Source: Sipunculus nudus (taxonomy: Eukaryota > Annelida > Sipuncula > Golfingiida > Sipunculidae). Taken from it: a stretch of 64,000 nt of DNA. Below, piece by piece: positions 49,990-62,200 of the stretch; positions within the stretch are counted from its first letter, which is position 1; each line of letters begins with the position of its first letter. A program made the position numbers and the translations under genes. The DNA lies in NCBI GenBank assembly GCA_026874595.1, contig CM049310.1, positions 52,592,558-52,656,557 on the forward strand, given 5' to 3'. The notes below the pieces were generated by a model that worked only from the letters and a program-made list of their open reading frames with translations, had not been told where the DNA came from and searched no databases.

Positions 49990-51739
49990 GTAAAAGTTTA
50001 TTTCGATTAATTTTGAATGTTTGGCATTAGACAGAGAAAATTATGGTAAATAGTACACCTATAGGGCTTGTACTGCGATCATACATCACTATTCGATTTT
50101 CACAGGTTTTTTTTTTTTTTTTTTGGGGGGGGGGGACTTAATTTGCTGGGCAATGTTGAGCCATTCGCCAGGAACACGCTTTGTGATTGGTCAAATGATA
50201 AGCTGTTCATGCTTGTTTACCCAGAAACATTTACTTGGTTGTGTGCCCGCGGAAAATTTCCCATGTCAGCGAAATCCGGCAGCGTACACACAGAGCAAAA
50301 TGTGCCCTGATTTTCGCTGCCTTTCTAGCATGCATCCTAAAACTATTATCAACATATAATCTGAATTGTTTGCATACTAAGACAGAGATTTTGAACGAAC
50401 TCGGTAATACTTAGGCCCAAAAAAATAAAAGGTATGGTTCTCAGGCATCGCCCGCGTCAATTTTTCCCCCCTCATCAAACATTTTTATTTTGATTTATCT
50501 TTCAAGAAGATAAAATAATACAATTTTGATACTGTTTCCTTTGTTATTTAGTGCTTTTACCTGTTTAGCAAAAAAAAATATGTTATTTTCATGCTTTCCC
50601 TGCTCATATGACATTTTTTTCGAAACTTACAAAAAAGGTAAAACATTAAATACCGACGGCCCGCAGTGATTTCTGAAAAAAGTGCCTGAGAACCATACCT
50701 TTTTATTTTTTTTCCTTAGCATATGACGTTATCGTGGCAATCTTTTACAGGACCTGTCCCGCTAATTGTTGGGGTACTTGGTCAAGCTGGAGCTCATGTT
50801 CAAGTCCCTGTGGAAACAATGGTTATAAGACAGCAAAACGGAGCAGAGCGCCCCCTGGTAGTTGTCGTGACTGGGTTAAAAGGAACGGCTGTCCCGGGCA
50901 GAGCTCGAAACGTCTCCCCTGTAACAGGTTCTGTAATAATGGCGGGTCACCTCGGAGTGGAAGTTGTGCGTGTAAAACTGGCTTCTACGGAACGTGCTGT
51001 CAACACAGTCAGTATTTTTAAACATAAATTTCTTTTTTACATTTTTAAATGCAGGTAAGTTTGATTCACAGAACTTGAGATAAAAAAAAACACGATAAAA
51101 AAAAAAATAAATGTATAAGTCGTAAACTGTTTTAATGATTTACTCTTGTTTTTTTATTATATTTGAATCTGCTCCGGTTCGACGACTGTCAAATTGTATA
51201 ATTTCAAGAATATAACCAACAAGAAAAGCAAATATTGCACCGGGGAACGACCTGTCTTTAATAAACCACGTAGAATATCTACAAATTGTTCAAGATGATA
51301 TTTTGTTACTTTGTCAATATTACGTATTTTGAAATTATCAGAAAGTCACAACTCTAACACTAATTACCGCAGTATTTAAATGTAACATTCAACCTTTGGT
51401 AGTTGACAACGTTGCCGAAGATCTTTACGAAAAAATCAGCATCTCTGTTGATCAAACTCCGACTCGATGTTAATACCCCCATGGATGGAGAAGTGAAAAA
51501 AACCTTCATTATTAATTACCGTGATACCACTTCTGTATTTTGTTTTCCTTCGGACTAAGCTGTAATATATCTTCATGGAACAAGATTATCAGGATGTACA
51601 CTTAAATTAATTTAAAAATGAGTAAAGCTACCGTGAATATCCTGAAATGATTAATAATTGTAGGAGTTAAATGATTTGAATATTGAATATTAGTTTGTGA
51701 TCGGAAGCAAAAATAAATAAATAAACAATATATATATAT

Positions 51740-51798
<59 letters not shown>

Positions 51799-52199
51799 AT
51801 AATCACATTAGGTTGTATTTCGATTTCATTAAACAGTAAAGAATATTCTTAGTACACATTGGTCCGTCTGTTGCAGGAGTTACGTGTAATTTCCCTGGTA
51901 AACCAACGAATGGCGCAGTAAAGCCCTCCTCCGCCAGGTCGTACTATGGGACGAAGGTTACTTTCACCTGCTCAACTGGCTACCGGATGATTGGCTCATC
52001 AACGCGCACGTGTCAGGCTAACGGCAAATGGGACGGATCCGTCCCGCGGTGTGACAGTAAGTGATAAAATTACATAAAATTTACCGTAATGTAAAACACT
52101 TGTCTGTAAATCAAAGATGGAAATACGTGTTTTAAAATGGTCATAACAAGTTTTGTATTGCATATTTACATGGGAGAACCTATGTTAAATACTGATATA

Positions 52200-52262
<63 letters not shown>

Positions 52263-53188
52263 TAGAACGCCTGCTTACGGCCACGCCTCAATAATGGTCA
52301 ATACGTCTATAACGGTCAGATTTTCCGGTCCCGAATTTTCCACCGTTATATATCATTATCATTTTGTTGTCAATTACGGTCACTTCTCTATTCCGTATTA
52401 CGGCCAGGTCTCTCGGTCCCGCAGGCCGAGAAATGCCTCAATTACGGTCAGGGGCAGTGACCCCGTAACATGGGCTCAACAAATCGAGTGGCCACTTCTG
52501 ACCACAGTATCATTACACAAGTGTCCGCTCTCACATATTCCTGTCTCTTAATGAGAGCCACTCTACCGTGACTGAGTTGTTTGACACGTAGCAAGCGTCG
52601 TACGACCCCACTCAGCCACATTAGTATGCACAATAGTAAGGCATATGTTCCCACCTGCGAGTATGTTTGGGAATCAGTCGTGCGATCTTAATCAGGGTGT
52701 TTGTCATTTAATTAACGAATGACAACCAGAGGGTCACGATGATTATGTCCACAGAAAAACGTTAGGCAAACTGTGGATCTTTAAACTTTCTTTAATGTCC
52801 TTGTGAACATGTACATCAAACGAAACCAGTGCGGCAAACATCGCATAATTTACTCATACTTAAATAATTATGAACGCAAAATAAACATTAAAATTGCTCA
52901 AATATTATGGACATACGATCTGTAATTTAATAACAAATACTGTATTTTTATATATTGTTGGTAATTGTTATAAAGAGGGTTGACGTGATTGTAAATATTT
53001 TTTTGTTTATATTTCAGTATAATTTACTAATACTCTGTATACACGTTTATTTTATTGATTGTAATAAAGATTTGAACTTGGTTTTGTGATACATTTTAAC
53101 CCCCCTATCCTCGTGTCCTGTATTACGGCCACTCCTGTATTAAGGCCACTTTCATGCAGTCCCGATGGTGACCGTAATACAGGCGTTC

Positions 53189-53259
<71 letters not shown>

Positions 53260-56200
53260 GTTGCCGTTTTGTTCGCCAGGGTTTTAATTTCGCGATATTC
53301 GCGAATGGGAAATAATCGCGAATATAAAACCTTCGGGAATAAGATGCCTCATACACTTATATGGACAAGAGGGGATGATGCATGTGCACTAATGGATTAT
53401 TGGCACACAACTGGAAATATGGTTCGTTAATCATCAACCTATTCTGTGCATGGTATTGGTACCGGCCCGTGCAAACACATTATTATTATAATAATATAGA
53501 GACTGTAACAGAAATAAATGCGATAGTATGGGATTTATGTATACAATATAATGAAAACAAACACTGGTGTACTCAGATTTAATGGGTTTTTTTCTGATTC
53601 CATCGCGAAAATGAAACCCTCGCGAAAGGTTCAAAATGAAGAAATCGCGAAATTTCAGCCTCGCGAATATGAAGCCAACCACAGTATATATATATACGTA
53701 TACATATAAAGAGAACATGGACTGATACGCGTATATAATGGTAGTATATACTAATATAGAACGACGCAGCAGGATACGCATGCGCATGCGTATTAACAGA
53801 ATAACTACCAGAGCATATAACATGCCTGATTTTATAAGCAGACGCACTGCATATGCACTGTATACGCACCTGAGGAACGTAACCTCAATTTATATTTTCT
53901 CCAGGATGGTCTTCCTCCTTTTATTTATTAATACGTATAACTACCACAGGAAAAAAACGATGAACGATTCCGTGAATTCAAATGTCTCATACACTGAGAG
54001 ATGTATACTGGGTATGTTAGTTTGCATGTAAGGACAAAGAGTACTCAGTGTAACAGAATTTCCCGATGCAATCCCGGAAAGTACATAAATGTTTAATAAA
54101 AATACAAAGCACTCATTACTTTGAAGCAAATCTCGTGTGACCTAGCGGGGTTTCATAGGGTTTCATACAATTTTTGCGACCCTGACCCCCTTCTTCGCGG
54201 ACCGGAGGACCTGTTTTTATATTTTTAGGTTTTCTTGTAGTCTTCCTCGGCGTGACCCTCGATCCGCTTTCCAAAATCCTGGATTCGCCCCTACCTAGTT
54301 CTGTCTCTCTTGATTACTAAGGTATCAGTGTTGTTTTTACTGACGTACCTGTGTTGTTAATTACTGACGTATCAGTGTTGTTATTATGTTTTCAGTCATC
54401 AGCTGTCAGGATCCCGGGACACCTAAGAACGGCAAGAAGGTTGGGACGAACTATGAGTACGGAAAGACCGTGGTGTTCCAGTGCAATACTGGCTATAGAC
54501 GTGTTGGTGCCTCTTCTACCCGGTGCTTGGCTACCGCAAGGTGGAGCCACAGTACACCTACTTGCCAGCGTAAGTTTACAAGAGTATGGTTTAACGTGTC
54601 ATTTACTTGCACTGACCAGGTGGAAAGTGGCGCCATAATTTGAACTGTTTTCTATTGAGTTTTAATTGAAATAAGTGGCCTTTAACAACATTTCTCAAAA
54701 CTAATTTCCCTTACATTAAAGACTGAAATTTTCATTTGTCTGTCGGACAAGAGACGAAAAATGTCTTCAGAATACTAGTATGAATCTAATGCTGTCAAGG
54801 ACACATCAATAGTTTACCCCCTTATAAACATTTAATAAACAAGGTTTTAATGATAAACTATAAAAAAAATACTATTATTTTTTATTGACTCCAAATATTT
54901 AATAACTTCTTGATGACCACACTACTAATCTTTGTGTCAAGTTAGCCGACAAACATGATATCATTCTTCAGATTTCTTGCGGACGGATACACACAGAGAA
55001 ACGAGCAAAACAAAATTGATGTTTTAATTAAAATAGGATAGAGTTATTCTCCCAGTCTTGTCATGGAACCCTGACTTTGAATCAATCAAGATGTGACTTG
55101 TCCATCAGTCTTGGTCGAGACTACTCTCAGTCATATCACATAGGTAACAACCCAATTTTGGCTATCTCCAAAGAAAATGTCACAAGATGTATCAAGAAAT
55201 TTTTTTTTATTTTTGGAAGCTGTGAAATGCTCAGCCTTGTCAGCGCCATCTGGTGGTATCGTCAAAGTTTCCGGATCACCACAATACCGCTCAGTGGCGA
55301 CATACAGCTGCCGTACCGGGTACTACATGGCGGGACCGAAAACGAGGACGTGTCAGGCCAGCGGGAAATGGGATGGCGCCGACACCAAGTGCTTGCGTAT
55401 GTTAACCAATCTGTAGTTATATATCCAACTAAACCTGATGTCAGAAAGAAAGATATGTTGGATACAGTAAAACAAAATATAAAAAAAAACAGTGACATTG
55501 TCTTCCTTTTCGTGCACAGACCAAATTTAAAGTATGCAGGAGGCTTTTAAAAACCTCCGCCAGGTGGCGAGAGGATACATATACTTTACCCTCGGTTTGT
55601 CTGTCAGCAAATTAAGGTAAATTGTTGTGGGCAGATTTTGTAGAAAGGTTATGGAAGGTTAGGAAAAGAACCACAGAACGAAATTAATTTTTGAAAGTAC
55701 TTTTGATCACCATAAAAATAAATCAAAGGATCCTGTCCACTTGTTATGGCTATTTTATTATAATGGTGCTAATTATCAATTTAAGCGGTTGTCTTGAGGA
55801 TCATCCTGGCTATGGTTTGATTTCTCCGATAACATCTTGTGACATCGATAACATTTTGTGTAGGAATAATTTAGCTAAAAATTGATTTATATGTGGCTGC
55901 GAAGGACACGATAAGGTTATAGGCCTAATTGTTAGGTTAAGACCCAGTTATATTCTCAGGAAGGGTGATTAACGTGTGATAATTGTCATTGCAAGCGTAA
56001 TTACCACACTTTTCTTGTAGGAATTACATGCGGAAATTTACCAAAGCCACACAACGGAGGTCTGACATACCCTGCCGGAAGTACGCATTACTTCGGCCAG
56101 AGGGCGTTGTTTTCCTGTCGTTCTGGTTATACCCTAAAGGGTTCCAGGATCCGTACCTGCGGCGGAACACAGTCACGTGGGGTCTGGTCTGGCAAGCAGC

Positions 56201-59200
56201 CAACATGCACACGTGAGTTTAACCTCCTTGTCGAGGCTGTATTCCTTGTGTTACTACATTGATGATCAATATTTCTCTAAGGTTCATTTTGTTTCGCGAC
56301 ATGAACACAAGATGTCGCTGATTGACAGTTTAGATATATGTTATCGCAAATACCCAGTATCTATAGAACTGAACCAGTATAAACGACAACAACTATTTTG
56401 ACAATTTAATATCTATGCTTTGAAATTAGGCCCTATAATTTAATGATATTGGTTAGTTTCTCATACTCGTGATAGTTTCCTATTGTGCTACAATAATAAC
56501 AGAATTTGGTTCATTTTCAGCGGTCTCTTGTGGTGACCCCGGACGACCTAAAGGAGGACTACGCATTGATAGTAAATTTACGTTTCCTAGTGCCTTGAGG
56601 TTCCAGTGTTTACCGGGTTACTACATGAGCGGTGCCGCCAAAATCACATGTCTGGCTACTGGACGATGGTCAGCTAACATCCCTGCCTGTAATGGTCAGT
56701 ATGTAATTGTAACAACAGAAGTAAAAGTAGACGATTCTCCTTATATCTCCCTGACTCTGGGCAATATAAAACTAAATACATTATTTTCCGTGGTGAACAG
56801 TCTGTATCATGCAAAAATTGGTGATCTAAAACACCTTAAGGTAATATCAAATAGGATAGAAATATGAAATTCCAAAATAGATCATATATTTAAACCATTA
56901 TGAATTTCGTCTGGTTCCAATATGTCCAAAATAATGCCTTTTAAATATATAAAAAAAGTATAGGTTTGTTTTTTCCCATGTCGTTTTTGCATTCTATAGT
57001 AAAACTGTTCATATAATCTTATTATGAATGAACCTATGAATATTCAACGAATAAAATAACATTTGTATTAAAATTTCTTTTTAATAAACACTGAAAAAAT
57101 GTATATTTATGATGGATTCACACATGGTCTGTCATTACAGTTTGTGCTTTGAACCAATATAAAAGTGGCAGCAGTGGCGCCACATCGTGTACACGATGCC
57201 CAGCTCACTCACACACGGCCGGACAAGGAAGTACGACCATCAAACAATGTGTGTGTGACAGAGGGTTCAGAGGGAACCTCGGAGGACCGTGTATACGTGA
57301 GTACGCTGGATACTAAGATAACACAGTGGTATTATTGTCAACCCTACGAGAACAATCATATGTATCGAGTTTTAATAATACTGCTAGATATGTAGCACAA
57401 AGTATATTACATGTAGTTTAGTTTACAATGTTTTTAGTCCAGGATTCGATGTAAAGATTACATAACTGATACAGACTTGCTTTGTCCCCTCTTTTCCTAC
57501 AGATCATATATATCAGATGGAATAATATACATTATTACACAAAAGAAGCGCCGGACTTTGCGTTCCGCGCAGTTTTCTTCCTTTCACATCTGCATGCAAA
57601 GTTATGTATAAAGTCGAATTTTTACTCATCGCACATTCAGTGTGCGAAAGTTAATTTAAAAGGCCCAATCACCTGTAAAGCATGCATAATTAACACGAAA
57701 AATCGCTTCTGACCTTTAAAATAAAATTGTATCTGCCAAAATATTGCCCTGAAACCGTTTGCTTACTCCTGTAAACGGGTGTTAAAAACAGTGGACCGGG
57801 CGCGATCACAGAAGTCAACATAAACACAGCGCGTGCATCACCAGGCCATAACACGTGTCAGTCAGGAGACGCCCTGACTGACTTGTCCTAGAAAATGTAA
57901 TGCATGTTCCTGCTGGCTGAAACACGGCATTGTTGCGGCTTACAATTGAACCTCCGGTCACGCTGCCATGTTATGGTAAATACACACACACGGACCATGT
58001 TAACCAAAACGCAGAGCCATTACAATGTGTTAAACAGACGTATGCGCGGTACTTTGACTGTGTGCCTGGATGGTTTTGCTTGGAAACTTTCGTGTAAAAG
58101 TAAAACTGAACTGACGTGTGAAAGAAGAGGCACAATATTGTTCCTGATTATGCCCCTTTAAGAATGAAGTCTACTTTCACTCCTTGCACATATTAACCTG
58201 TGCCAGGGAACTGAGTCCGTTGTTTTCAAAGATCCTGTATCAACCTGTTATTATTTTACAGAGGTCAGGTGTCTGTCACTGTCTCCTCCCAAGAATGGTC
58301 ATGTGAGTTCCTGCCAGACGACGGTAGATGGCGCCTGCAGGCTTGGCTGTAACCGTGGCCACATCCGCACAAAAGGAGACGCGGTCAGGAAATGCAAACT
58401 GGACGGGAAATGGTCCGGCTCTAGCCTTGTTTGTTCCGGTATTCATATTAAACCACATCTGTAACTCAAATTTTCGACCATAGACTCTGCTCATAGAGTC
58501 ATTTTATACTGGTGTCAAAAGAATGCTTTTTTCTATATTTCTTCTATATATGATTCACTAAAAATTCAGATTATTTCTATAAAGTATCGACCAACGTAAA
58601 GTACTGGCATATTGTATACAATATATGAATAAAAGGATTAAAATTTCAATTAGAGGCCAATATACTTAAAATCACCCTTTCAAATTGAAATTTCCCACTC
58701 ACGGGTTCCTATGATTATATTTATTGTGTGCCTTTTTAGTAACTGTTTTGTGATTCTTTGGAATGCATAAATATCAGTCCGTCGAATTCAGCTGTTTGCA
58801 TTTCTTCTTTGTTAGCTTGTCCAAAGAATACTTATCAAGCCTCCCAATCTAAGTGTACGCCATGCTCAGCGCACAGTTACACGAGAGGTGTCGCCAGTGT
58901 ACGGACTGACTGTATCTGTAGTAGAGGATTCTCTGGTCCGGCTGGCGGGCCGTGCACAGGTAAGTTATTTTACACGGACGAGTTAAACACGGGAGTATTT
59001 CCTGGTGTTCCTTTTTGTTTGGAAATATGAAATGTCATATACCATACACACACACACCCTCACACACCTCCTCTCACACTCACACACACATATACCATAA
59101 ATATCGCGCCATATGTCATCTAAATTAAACATCGCATCCGAACACTATTTACACTACTTATACACTACTTAGCAGAAGGGTTTTATGCAACCATTTCATT

Positions 59201-62200
59201 CTAAGACCGGTCCTGTATAATAAGGACGTGCTTATTCTCTTACTTCCTGTCCTAACTGGCATGGATGCTTATTTTCTGCCCTAACACTGTTATGGTGTGA
59301 AGGCAGATTTTGCCTAAAACCCTGAGATAGAAATGCTTGATAAATATAAAGAAACTATCGCAAACAGATGCTGCAAAATTATCTACAAAGTTTCTATGGA
59401 AAATTGGAAATATACTTTACACTCAAGTATGTTTGTGTCTGACTTTTATTTCAATATAAAAATAGGATGAAATTATGCAACTTTTGCACTGTGGAAGCAG
59501 TGTAAAATTGTTTTACGTTTGACAAATGTTAAATTTCAAATCGTAATCCCACTGATTTACAGATGTGAACGAATGCAAAAGCGGAAACGGCGGATGTGAC
59601 CAGAAGTGTGAGAACAAGGTCGGATCATACAAATGTATCTGTAACATTCCTGGCTTCAAAGTCGCAGCTTCAAACATCAAAAAGTGCACAGGTATTTACA
59701 TCAAAATATTAAAGCATGCCCGACTTTTTTTTTTTCCTTTATCCAAAGATGAAATAAAAGCGTTGTTGATATTTTTTTTATATTTAAAAACAAATTTATT
59801 AACAATTTAAAGAAGAGAATGGGACGGGGTAATACAGGAAATGACGTTCACCTACTCCTTCACCATTCAAAATACAGTTATATTTAGCTTTCAGCTATCT
59901 AGCTACCGGTTTGTTCGTAGCCATATATATTCAGAGTGTCTTATTATTGTTCCTTTATTAAAACAAAACAAAAAATCCCCAGCATTATTCCATGTGGCAT
60001 AAATGAAAGAATTTATGTTTTTATTTTTTTTATTCCAGAATATGTTAAGTGTTCCGCGTTTCCTACTCCGAAAAATGGTGCTGCTGTGTGTAATAGAATT
60101 CTGGCTGTAAACACCAGGCGATGTCAAGTGAAATGTAACTATGGTTTCGACCATCTCGAGTCGCCCCAGGAGTTTGAGGAGTGTGGTCCTAACACCGGCT
60201 GGAAGTGGTCCTTCGAGGCAGCAGGACGCACGCTGCCCCCGTGCATTGGTGAGATTAGTAAATGTTAAAAGGTTTTAAGTCAGCAAATAAATAAACTACA
60301 AGTTAAGTTTACTCGTTTTACTCACTGTCTTTTATTCTTGCTAGATGATGAAATCTGGTGTAATTGGAGTAGCCTATTTCATCTGACGTATTTTCTTGTT
60401 TATAGAATTATCACGCTCCCGCGGCAGCGGAAATCTAATGCTTCTTTAGTTGCTCTGTTTTTATTGGTGGTATAGATAATGCGCAGTAGGAAAAGTATAA
60501 GGACTTTAGGGGTTGTTGGATTCTAGCTTACATCGACAAGTTGTTTTCAGTTATTTAGAAAAGAAGGAAATTTGTTTAAATACCTAAATTCCTATATATT
60601 TCGGATATCATTTTATTTGTCAGTGGAAAATAACTGGCTTCTATACGCTATCAAAGTTTAAATTGAAATGAGTGTAAGTACAAATAAAAATTTTAGTTCA
60701 TTCAGCAGAATATAAAGTTTTTTTTCAAATTAATAACACTTTCTTTAAGTTAATTTAAATTAAATTATTTTTATTTAATATTTAGAGCAATCTTTCATCG
60801 GGGTTGAGCTGGACGCGGCGGTGTTCTACCTTGATGATCGGTGTGGCTCTTTGACAACGCATCAGCGGCTGGACTTGCGCAGACAATTCGTTGCTATGCT
60901 ACAAGCACGTGGCCTCTGCAAGTTTCAAGATCGTCAAGTGTGTAACATTGACCAGGTCAGGATCGAGTGTGGAGAAGTGGAAGAGTTTGGAGACTGGCTG
61001 GGAGATACTCTTGTCAAAAAGAGAAGCGTTACCAAAGGTAAAGGGGTCGTCAGATTTACCTTCGCCATCGAAGTACCGCCAGTGGCAGCCCGTAACGTCA
61101 GTTGTAGTCGTTATTGTGGAGCGACACCTGTTGACAGTGAGGCTTGTAAGAGAACGTGCCGGGCCAAATATATGGCCGAAATGGATTCAAAGGTCAACCA
61201 GACCGGGATCAAGCTGAAAAGGCTGTTCCAATCTCAAGTAAAAATTAGCTCACGACCGCCGGGGGTTTCCAGCTCATTGTCTCTGTCGGTTGGCGGACGT
61301 TCCATTCTGCCGGCTTCACCTGACATCAAACTAAGTGCAACGAAACATAAATGCAAGCCCGGTACGGCAGTTCACAATGGATTTTGCAGTGAGTACCTTG
61401 AAAGCCAATCTTATATATTCAGGTCAAATTTTAAACTTAATATAAGAACACACATTCTTAATCATGTAATAAATCACAGAGCCCTTTTAAGACCTCTTCT
61501 TCAAGCTCCTACCATCTTTAAGTGATTAAGAGATAAAGCGAAACCACGATGTTTGCGATAGGTGTTTGGTTGGTAGGAAATGGTTCTAAGCTGTTTCACA
61601 CAGGGGGCGCTAAAAACGCTGCTTGATCATGTATAAACAAGGTGAGAATCGGACTCACAAGGGTTAGGGTTTGTGGGCGTTACAGTCGGAACCCAAATAT
61701 GCACCGATGCTTCCAAATACGCAGGTGGCGTAGGTATAAATGTAGTTTAGAGGGTATTGTTATCTTTTTGAGTACGTTGGATATGAATTTGGCTAATTAT
61801 GCAAATAACATTAATATATGTGTTTTTAGTGGTAAGGACTTAGCGGAATAAGTGCTAATTTGCAAGCATGTGAAATGTAAGCATAATTCAGGTAATTCAT
61901 GAAATGTAACAAATATTGATTTTAAAACTTTACACTTGAGACCCCCAGTGCCTATCAGTAAGAGTTTTCGTTTTAAGTAAAAACTAACTCTGGCGGAAGG
62001 TGTGCAAAATTGGCAAATTGTTTATCTCAAAGATAAAATCCATGTGAAATATTTAGCCAACATTAATGTCACTTTACATGTCACCTTTTCAGTGTCATGT
62101 GACAGAGGGTCGGTGTGGAACGCCCGGACAAAGAAGTGCGAGAAGTGTCCACGTGATACTCACGTGCCGAGGCTAGGAATGACGCGCTGTCTGCCCTGTC

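Larger units (their letters stand above)
47927..50750 (+). other. Intron 2
   Basis: Holds the palindromic minisatellite (48118-48463), C runs near 48468 and 49648, a (TA)n tract (49930-49988), a T17/G10 run near 50107 and a foldback (50420-50713) close to the exon 3 acceptor. No further exon seen. Confidence 0.7.
52057..54395 (+). other. Intron 4
   Basis: The longest intron after intron 2. Most is mobile DNA: a pogo/Tigger-like element and a TCGCGA-rich MITE separated and flanked by (TA)n. The remainder (53686-54395) shows no exon with sushi cysteine spacing. Confidence 0.75.
54570..56520 (+). other. Introns 5-7 (between and after sushi exons 5, 6 and 7)
   Basis: Three ordinary A+T-rich introns (54570-55219, 55397-56020, 56213-56520). 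No RNA gene, repeat or additional exon recognised. Confidence 0.6.
58439..60785 (+). other. Introns 10-13
   Basis: Introns 58439-58815, 58960-59562, 59692-60038 and 60249-60785. Intron 11 has a CA-rich stretch at 59044-59092. Otherwise nothing recognised. Confidence 0.65.

Noticed and set aside
52448-52654. A 68-residue minus-strand frame inside the pogo/Tigger-like element, considered as a transposase remnant.
   Set aside because: No DDD/DDE catalytic pattern or CENP-B-type DNA-binding motif is visible.
53086-53430. Frames containing long IYIYIY runs.
   Set aside because: They translate (TA)n repeats and transposon ends.
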